Source: Tubiluchus corallicola (Eukaryota; Priapulida; Priapulimorpha; Priapulimorphida; Tubiluchidae). Taken from it: a stretch of DNA of 64,000 nt. The DNA is taken from contig JAQGDQ010000487.1 of the NCBI GenBank assembly GCA_030141605.1, positions 1 through 64,000 on the forward strand, written 5' to 3'. Positions 32,338-64,000 of this stretch are shown here, piece after piece; position 1 is the stretch's first letter; the number at the start of each line of letters is the position of its first letter. The notes under the pieces are model-generated. The model was not told where the DNA came from and did no database searches. It saw only the letters and a program-made list of their open reading frames with translations. Both the position numbers and the translations under genes were made by a program.

Positions 32338-34030
32338 CATACGAGTTAAACTATTTTAGAGTAACTTTGTAGTTTTATGTGTGTGTTTTAAATTATCAAA
32401 CCTGATGCAATAAAATAAATGTAAATAAAATGTTTAATTTATATGATTTAAGCAGCATTAATTTTTGCTTTTGGAATGTATCTTATTTCTTTTGTATTAC
32501 TTTCTATGGAAGTCTTGGCTTCGTTTAATTACATTTTGCTTAATGTTACGTTTTGTCGGAATGCACTAGGCGAGGACTTACTGTATATAAGGGTACTTGT
32601 TCGGTTTTGAAGTGTTTAATAAGTGGTAAATAATAATGAGTAAATACATAAGTCAACTAACTTATGCTGGTTCAGTGGTTGTCTCTGTTATTATCCAAAA
32701 ATGTGATGTTTTTGATTAATTAGATTTTAAATGAGATTAGATGATTATTATTAAATTTATCTCCGTTAAGTGAATGTTAATTTGTGACAGAATTCTACAG
32801 ATTACTACATTAGTAAATTACTTAGGACATACTTTAAATATCTAGGACTCTAACCACCATTGCAACCCACTCAATATATAAACAATGGTCTTTGAAGACA
32901 GTATCCTTTCACAAACACATTTAGACACCTACTTTCTGTCCAACCTAAAGACAATGGGGTCATTAGGTTAACAAATAACAATGCAATTAAAAATGCTTAG
33001 CTATGAATCAACCTTGTGAAATGTATCTCATTTAGTACCATTTTAACACTATATATATATAGTGATGTTTTGTTTTTGAGCATCTTTATCAGTCAATGAT
33101 TATGCCAATTCTGTCAATTGTGCTTGTTCAGTATTCCTTCTTTTTATTACATTTATGTCAGAGAAAACTTAGAAGCATGTAGCCTATGTTTGTAACAAAG
33201 CAGTGAAGGGCTGACAAACATCTAAAGTGCTATATGACTGTGGGTTTGACTACCTTCATAAAAGAACATTATTTTAGGAACAGTTAGCAACATTTTATAA
33301 AAATGATCTGTTGTCTTCAATTAACAGAGATTGATCAGAGAAATCTGTATCTTTTCATGTGGCTGAGCATTTTTATAAACCTATTTTCCCTGCTATTGTG
33401 GTTGCTTTATCTCCTGCATGGAAGTATTCTCTACCTTAAATATTATGGTTGCCCTATGAAAACTGAAAAGCCTCTATTGTTATTGTTATTCTATTATGGT
33501 TGTGGGGTACCAGTCAGTCAGTTGAGCCGCAAGTTGGCCATGCAGGCATGTGGGGTAACCATTTAACCTTCCATCTAGTGCCATAGTAGTAAGATATTCT
33601 GATGGCTCTCTAAGTTACATTTATGTGACTTATGATTGCAAACTAACACTGAACATAACTGCTGTCATTTATTAATATATGGAAGTTTTGTTGATCTATG
33701 ACATCCACAGAAAAGTTCATTTTCACTAAAATAAAGCCATGGTCTCTAAAAGGTTTCGGGCAGCCGTCCCAGTGCTGAAGAATTGTTTTTCAGAGATTGC
33801 AAATGCTAAAATGCCATGACTCATTTGTGTCATTAGGCTGTTGAGACTATCTAAACCTCTAAGATATGAACCAGTGGTTAAACTTAGTAGTACAATGCAA
33901 TCATAAAGCATGGATTTACAAACAATAAATGTCAACATTTTATATATGTACATACTCTGCTGTTTATTGGTCGTTGTACTCGTTAATTAGAGTTCTGGAT
34001 GCTGAAGTGGGAGGTGAGGGGCATAGCTGG
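32338..34030. other. Intergenic stretch
   Basis: AT-rich. The open frames at 33303-33566 (plus) and 33726-33953 (minus) have no recognisable family. No splice pattern was found. Confidence 0.35.
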
Positions 34031-34032
34031 GG

Positions 34033-34081
34033 GCAAAGTTAAGTATCATTGGCATGGTTAGTAAGTGAATGGGTGACTGCC
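34033..34081 (+). ncRNA. 5S rRNA-derived fragment (pseudogene or 5S-type SINE head)
   Basis: CAAAGTTAAGTATC followed by GGTTAGTAAGTGAATGGG and TGACTGCC parallels the internal control region of animal 5S rRNA (box A AAGTTAAGCAGCGTC, then GGTTAGTACTTGGATGGG and TGACCGCC) in order and spacing to within one base. The 5' half of 5S is not clearly present, so this is a truncated copy or the head of a 5S-derived SINE, not a working gene. Confidence 0.5.
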
Positions 34082-34137
34082 AAAAAATTACATTGGGTTG
34101 TTTCAGCTGATATTTTATCCTATATACAGCTTAATTA

Positions 34138-34620
34138 CCGTATTTTCCCATGTATAAGAGACCCTTGTGTATAAGAGACCCCTTCAATTTTTAGGCAAAA
34201 ATTCTGGAAAAAAGTTTTTTGGTAATGAATAACTTTATTCATCATAGAAATCATTAAATTCCTCATCACTCTCATCAAAAATATCAACTGGAGTCAGACC
34301 TTCAGCAATTCCAGCCAGTTCATCATCAGAGGAGTCACTCTGCTCAAAAATGGCATTGTCCTCTTTTGACATTTAAAAAAATAATAACTTACCCGGTACA
34401 TTAATTTTATCATTAGAATTTAGCCATGGAGAAGATTTATTGAAAGGAAACTATAATTATTCGAAATAAAACAGTTGTAGAGCACTTATTTCTTTAAAAT
34501 CATTAGTGTCACAATTTATGCATCTTATTGAAAAGACTTACTCCCATGTATAAGAGGCCCCCTATTTTTAAAGTGAAAATTCTGAGCAAAAAAGGGTCTC
34601 TTATACACGGGAAAATACGG
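34138..34620. mobile_element. pogo/Tc1-type MITE, 483 bp, TA target site
   Basis: The ends CCGTATTTTCCCATGTATAA and its inverse (TTATACACGGGAAAATACGG) form a terminal repeat of about 28 bp with one mismatch, flanked by TA on both sides. The motif GTATAAGAG(A/G)CCC occurs twice at the left and twice inverted at the right. The interior keeps a short reading frame on the minus strand (34235-34372), listed separately. This looks like an internal-deletion derivative of an autonomous element. Confidence 0.85.
34235..34372 (-). pseudogene. Acidic C-terminal remnant of a transposase (45 codons)
   Basis: An intact ATG-to-stop frame within the pogo-type MITE encodes an acidic serine/aspartate-rich tail (SDSSDDELAGI, DIFDESDEEFNDFYDE). 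It resembles the acidic C-terminal end of Tigger/pogo-type transposases. No catalytic domain is present. Confidence 0.55.
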
Positions 34621-35109
34621 TATAACAAAATTAACTAAAAATGACTAAATTGTAATTACTGCTATCATGATATGATCATGTTATTTCAGATAGGTGTATA
34701 GCCAATTTGCAGTCATTTGTACTTGCTGAATTGGCTTACTCTGATGAATTTTTGCAATTCATGATCTAGAATAGAGCTATTTAGCTCATAACACAGAAAT
34801 TGCATATTACTGCATCTGAAAAAAATTCAGTTATTAATTCACAGATTTATTCATTCACACTTTTTAAATTTTTAACTTCTTATGATTTCAAATAACTTTA
34901 AAAGCATTTGTCCAAGTTACATATCTATTTTAGTTTCATTCTTAATTAATTAACTAACAATTTTTTGAGAATGTCTACCCATGAAATTTATATAAGTGAT
35001 ATTTTCACTCTGAAAGGCTTCGTAATTAAGCAATTAATAATGTAATCATTTAAGCAATTGAGTTTGTAGCTATTACTACTGCATATGTGACTGTAACATT
35101 TTCTTCAAA

Positions 35110-36030
35110 TAGAAATAGTGTTTAAACTAAAAGTGTTTGCCCAATTGAGTTGAAATTTCGTGTGGCTAATTAGCTAGGATGTTGTTGCTTCAAAACCAGA
35201 AACTTGTAGCAATTCACTAATTGGTCAATTATTTAAAGCTGTTTAAGTAATTTTTAATTTTGGATGGTCTAGTTGAGTTCAAATTTGTTAAAGTGACTAC
35301 CTAGGATGCATGTGGTTCAAAACAGAAAAAAATTGTAGCTTTAAGCTAATTTCGTTAATTAGTTAATTAAGTAGAGTTGCGTAATTAGCTTATTTTCAAT
35401 TGCTCTAAGTTACATGCTCCCATGATCCAAATGACTAAACGTTTGGTAGGGTAGTTAGACTAGATGTCCTTGGTTCAAATTGAAAATTTTTTAGCAGTTC
35501 GTTAATCGGTTAACTAATTAGAGCTGTTTAATTGATTAATTTTAAATAGATTAGAATTGCATTTTCCCATGATCTAATCGAGTTAAAATTTCGTAGAATG
35601 ATTCGCTAGCCAATTGTTAAATATTCAGTGAATTAGAGTTGTTTAATTACCTCGTTTTAATTTGATCATTCCCATTATCCAACTGAGTTGAATCTTGGAT
35701 TGTTGATTGGCTACGGTGTCCGTGATTCAAAACGAAATTTTTTTAGCAATTCACTAATCAGTTAATTAACTAGATCTGTTTTGTTAATTAATTTTAATTT
35801 GATTTAAATTGCATGTTCCTGAGGCCTAATCAAGTTGAAATTTGATGGAATCATTAGTAGTTAGAGTGCATTTCCGTGAAAACAAAAAAATTGTAGTAAT
35901 TTGCTGATTAGTTAATTAACTGGAACTGTTTAATTAACTAATTTTAGATTGATTTAAATTGCATGTTCTCCTAATCCAGTCGAGCTGAAATTTGGTAGGA
36001 TAATTACTTACAAATTTGTTAGTGAATACA
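35110..36030. repeat. Degenerate satellite-like tandem repeat, about 105-160 bp units
   Basis: About seven diverged units, each with the order: GAGTTGAAATTT-like segment, a TAG(G/T)ATG segment with TTCAAAAC, AAATTGTAGCAATT, TTAATTAACTAGAGCTGTTTAATTA, then ATTGCATGTTCCCATGATC. Unit anchors (the GAGTTGAAATTT segment) lie near 35149, 35271, 35430, 35577, 35683, 35830 and 35982. Confidence 0.75.
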
Positions 36031-36845
36031 AAGCTTAAGTTCCTTCCAACATAGATAATATGTTTAAAACAGTTCATTTTTTGGTAATCTGTAAATAAGG
36101 GGTCACCCGTGAAAAAGCTCCAAGAGCACCAAACATGAAAAAGGGTCCCTGGATGCATGGGGTTATTAGTTTGTCTGGGCTAATACATTATTTGATGGTG
36201 GTATTTCAGTAAAAGTTTAACACAATTTTATTTATCTTTTTTATAGGCCTACTTTAAGTATATAATTATTTCGTTTTTATTTATTTACATACGTAACCGA
36301 CTTTCTTTGTGGTAAACAGTTGTGTAGAAGATTTGTTATTTTTGCCGGCCTAATTTAAGTGGGCTAAATAGACAACACGTCCGAATGTGGATGCTTTTTT
36401 GATTTTTGAGAAATACGTGCACGTGTGCGCGTGTTTTCGTCGAAAGCGGCAGAGGCTGCTTGCTTACAGCGTACAAGATAAAAAGTTAAGAAAATCGTTA
36501 TGAAAGATTTGCTGTGCCTGCGGAACTGCTCCTAAGTTTTAGAAGGGAAATTTTGTGGATGTCCTTAAGTTACACGACTATGCCGTAGTTAATATCATGA
36601 AGAACAAATTAAAGAAAAAAAGCTGTTTCAATAGCATTTATATGGTACAACTATAAAGACGTTTTGACAACGTTCATCAGACTGATGGAACACAAATATG
36701 ATGAGTTCGTCTAAAAGATGTTTTAAATGAATTAAAGATGTTTTGTTGCGTGAATTCATAAAGTGATTTAAAGTTTTTCGTGTGAGAAAATTTCTTTGTC
36801 GAATTCGAATAATGACAGTGAGTGATTTTAAAGGTGTTCTTCTTT

Positions 36846-36860
36846 CTCTGTCTGCCGTCT

Positions 36861-36894
<34 letters not shown>

Positions 36895-36905
36895 CCTCCC
36901 TCCCT

Positions 36906-36947
<42 letters not shown>

Positions 36948-37020
36948 CGGTCGGTCGGTCGCTCTCCCTCTCTCTCTCCCTCTCTCCCTCTCCCCCTCTC
37001 CCCCTCCCTCCCTCCCCTTT
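36846..37020. repeat. (CT)n microsatellite with CGGT block
   Basis: Long CTCTCT and CTCCCTCC runs with GGTCGGTCGGTCGG at about 36944-36960. The open frames over it are repeat artefacts. Confidence 0.9.
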
Positions 37021-37717
37021 CACCCTGTATTTAATTAATACCATCCCGCTGCTGTGATCGTATTCACTTTGACATGCGACAGCTAATATTTCGCTGTTTG
37101 AGTACATTTCCAATTGAACTAATTTGATTTCATTATATGTCCGCTTGACAAAGTGACTACGGCATTGTGCTGCACACCCTAATTTGTCACTTTCCTAGTT
37201 TTATTGCCTTGAACTTTGTTGGGCTCCTTTTCTTGTGCAGTAAATGTTAGCGGGAGGGACTGAGATAATGAATTTTACGCTGTTTATGATTATGGTGTTG
37301 TAGATTTTGTAGTTTGAGATGGTGATTTTGTCACTTAACTACCAAAATAAGTTGCAATTTGGAACGATGAATTGTTGTTGATTACTTTTGTGTGTGGGTT
37401 ACTCATTCTGTCGTGCATTCACGTAGTTTATTAACTGATTTGCTGACACGTTGCTCTCACCTTGCCCCTCGTCAAACTTAATAAAACTTGTCAGTTGGTG
37501 AGCCTACGGTTACTGAACGGCTTCATCTGAGAAGATGGGTATGGGCGTTGTATGTTGAGGTAAAAAAGACTTTCCCAGGTCATAGTTATTAAATGTGAAT
37601 AGTAGCGTCAAGTTGAGACAGGTCAACCGATAATTGTGCATGGTGTGTACTGCCAGAAACCTGTAATTGTAGAAGTTTTGCTAAAGATTAATTAAGCTAG
37701 AAGTAATCAGAATTCAG

Positions 37718-37924
37718 TTATGCTTCATGTACTGGTGAGTATATAATTTCTGTTTTACTCTTTACTCGCGAGCTCGTTGTCTGTAAAGCATTAATTATAT
37801 GCCACAGAGACGCACAGCAAGATATTCCTAAAATAGCTAAAATTATCAGAAGTGGAACTAAAAGTACTGAGACATAAAAAACATATACATATGAATTGAT
37901 GAAACGATAAAAATACCTGTCCAT
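37718..37924 (-). CDS. Possible last exon of a small single-pass membrane protein
   Basis: A minus-strand frame of 68 codons has one strong hydrophobic segment (VLLVPLLIILAILGISCC) followed by a polar tail with lysines and ending YSPVHEA. A good acceptor (TTTTTTATGTCTCAG) lies just before the hydrophobic part, so the real exon may start there (about 37866) with earlier exons further up. No upstream exon was found and the family is unknown. It could be chance. Confidence 0.25.
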   Translation of the reverse strand: MDRYFYRFINSYVYVFYVSVLLVPLLIILAILGISCCASLWHIINALQTTSSRVKSKTEIIYSPVHEA

Positions 37925-39094
37925 TGATACACCACAGTGAATGTATCATAAAAATCTGTTGCTGTATGTTACGTTATTCCATACAAGCAAGCAGCGTAAC
38001 TGCTGACGATATCAAAAAATTGTGCTGCTCTTTTTTACAGAAGCCTTTTGCACTGTATGAAAAAAACTTCGTCAAATCAAATCAAACCAAAAAGTCGAAT
38101 ATTCTGGTTAGCAATAAGTTATGATGAAAACTAATATTTTACACAACTTTCAAACAAACTTATTTAGAAACTTTCACATCAGCTGGGAAGTAATTCGAAG
38201 AAACAGTTTGTTTGAGACTAACAAAGTGCATTCCACTTTTTATTCGTGTTCTTAAAGACGACTCAGGACAGCACTCTCATATTTTAAAAACTTCCCAATT
38301 TGTTATACAAAAGAATATTATCTCTGGTATAATGATGTCCAATGTTGTTTTTTCTTAAACTTTGTTTGTAAAAATTTGTGCTACCGTGCAATATGTGCGC
38401 AGATCTATTCAGTTTAGTTTTAGTCACATGTTCGCGAGCTGATACCTATTGTTTGCTCATGATTCGTGATTAAAGAGCTTTATTTAAACTAGTGTGGAAT
38501 GTGAAGCATTTGGTTACTCACTGCCGCACATGAAACGACTGCTCACGCATGCGTGCACACACATGTTTTACTTGCATTTATTTGTAAAATGTGCAAACTC
38601 TTGTAACACTCTATGTTTTGGATGATGCCGTTTCGTCGGCTTCTTTAAATCAGTCTGCAATTTTTCTCCAATACTGCTGAATTGTGACGTCACAATGTTA
38701 AAAAATTCCCCATGCCACAAAACAACGTCAACAACAAAAACATTTTGCCCAATGTTGAAACTTTATGAAATGACAAACGTTTGTAAATCCATGCACTGAT
38801 GATGAATAATGCATGAACATTCTGTATAGTCTTTGCTTTCTGCTCCTGAAATGATGGTAATAATGCGTGAACACTCTATGTAATCTTTGCTTACCTCTGT
38901 GCTATTAACAGATTATAGATACGTGTTTATAGTTGCCAGTATGCATTGTTTGCTTCACAATGAGTAAATGGCAAAATTTTGTATTACATGAATAACAAGA
39001 CTGGCATCGTGGCGAAATGAACAGCTTTATAGAGTTACTCACAAGTGAGTGAGTAAAAAATATAATTTAATGTTGAATGATCATTTTGTTTTAG
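37925..39094. other. Upstream flank of GPR155
   Basis: Should contain the promoter or a non-coding first exon of GPR155, because the first coding exon begins at an acceptor. I could not place that exon. A short imperfect tandem duplication around AATAATGC(A/G)TGAACA lies at 38805-38895. Confidence 0.3.
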
Positions 39095-39101
39095 AAGCCT
39101 G

Positions 39102-39140
39102 ATGGCGGATATGTGTATCGCCTGTATTATCCACCAGTAA
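39102..39140 (+). promoter_or_regulatory. Short upstream ORF in the GPR155 leader
   Basis: MADMCIACIIHQ and a stop, out of frame with GPR155. It ends five bases before the proposed GPR155 ATG at 39146. If the exon is part of the leader, this uORF could limit or couple initiation at the main start. Confidence 0.35.
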
Positions 39141-39145
39141 ACAAC

Positions 39146-63287
<24,142 letters not shown>

Positions 63288-64000
63288 TCTGTGAAAACAT
63301 CTCCGTACTACAACCTGTAAATTTTAAAAATCTGTTTTTGTGAAAGTACAAGTCTAAATCGGAGAATTAGCTTTAAAGAAAATGCAATAAGGAATCGTTA
63401 ATCTGTTGAATGTCAACGTGCATTGCTGATGTTTACTGGAGAACAGCATAGCAGTGTTTTGAATAGCCAGCCACCATGTTACAATTATCTTCATAATTTC
63501 TTGGTAAATGTTATTAAATGTTGCTGGAGTTTCTATAAATGTTATAATTTATTGCCTTAAAAGAATTGTGTTTATAGAAACTTTTTACCTACAGTCTAGA
63601 AAGTTTATTCAAGTGCTATGAAAAAATCGTAGTCTGAAAGTGTACTTTGCTGTGCAAGTGTTATGTTTATTTAGTTCTGCTGGTAAAACTGCAGCAACTC
63701 CATGAAATTGTTAGCGATTTCTGATTTTAAATCGTTTATTTATATTGCCAAGTTTTATTTGCACAATGAGTTATAAAAACTCATTATGAATATTGGTAAG
63801 TTTATTTTGGACCTGTAGGTAATAACCGACAGGTAAAAGATACCTGTGAACGTGATGTTCACAGAATTTAACTTTTTATAGTACTAGGTGCTAAAGCACA
63901 GTACTTTTTAAATGATGAAGTGTGTTGTCATAATTTTGCAGCATTTCCAAAGGCTTTGATATGCTAAATTTGTCATCATGTAACCATGTTGGTTTAATTT
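63288..64000 (+). other. GPR155 3' UTR and flank
   Basis: No coding content. A possible ATTAAA signal lies at 63513-63518. No further gene begins before the window end. Confidence 0.4.

Overview
The window is a piece of a metazoan nuclear genome. It is AT-rich, with GT-AG introns from about 0.1 to 7 kb, many small non-autonomous DNA transposons, a LINE relic, microsatellites and satellites. The genes are animal orthologues that I recognise by reading the translations. They look like those of an aquatic invertebrate, but I cannot name the phylum from the sequence alone. No prokaryotic, organellar or functional viral gene was seen.

Layout. 1-1187 (+): last two exons of an unidentified docking or receptor tail rich in tyrosine motifs. 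4022-9953 (-): complete WASHC1 in five exons (475 aa), with a Myb/SANT-like transposon relic in its last intron. 11241-12629 (-): single-exon secreted purple acid phosphatase (ACP7-like) with His-to-Arg in the GNHE motif. 12.6-18.5 kb: a repeat-rich gap with a decayed coding stretch, a 909-bp TIR element with an apparent 5-bp target duplication, a 556-bp tandem duplication, a reverse-transcriptase fragment and microsatellites. 18513-19379 (+): single-exon rhodopsin-family GPCR lacking the usual extracellular disulfide. 24492-29099 (+): DLEC1/CFAP81, a ciliary ASH-domain protein read as one 4.6-kb coding exon, with an RFX X-box-like site upstream. 30.9-36.0 kb: LINE relic, hAT-type MITE, 5S-rRNA-like fragment, pogo-type MITE and a degenerate satellite. 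39146-63287 (+): complete 17-exon GPR155/LYCHOS (857 aa), the lysosomal cholesterol sensor with a PIN-like carrier domain, a GPCR-like domain and a C-terminal DEP domain. Its 7.3-kb intron 10 holds a complete six-exon cytosolic sulfotransferase on the opposite strand (49734-54056, 303 aa).

The genes do not form an operon. Two possible functional links stand out. One is a PAPS-dependent sulfotransferase, a family that includes sterol and steroid enzymes, nested antisense inside a cholesterol-sensor gene. The other is the ciliary gene DLEC1 with X-box motifs on either side. The most unusual local structures are a 60-bp, nine-copy repeat in GPR155 intron 12 that carries in-frame splice sites, a ghost copy of the sulfotransferase last exon inside its own intron 4, and two perfect palindromes with (TA)n cores.
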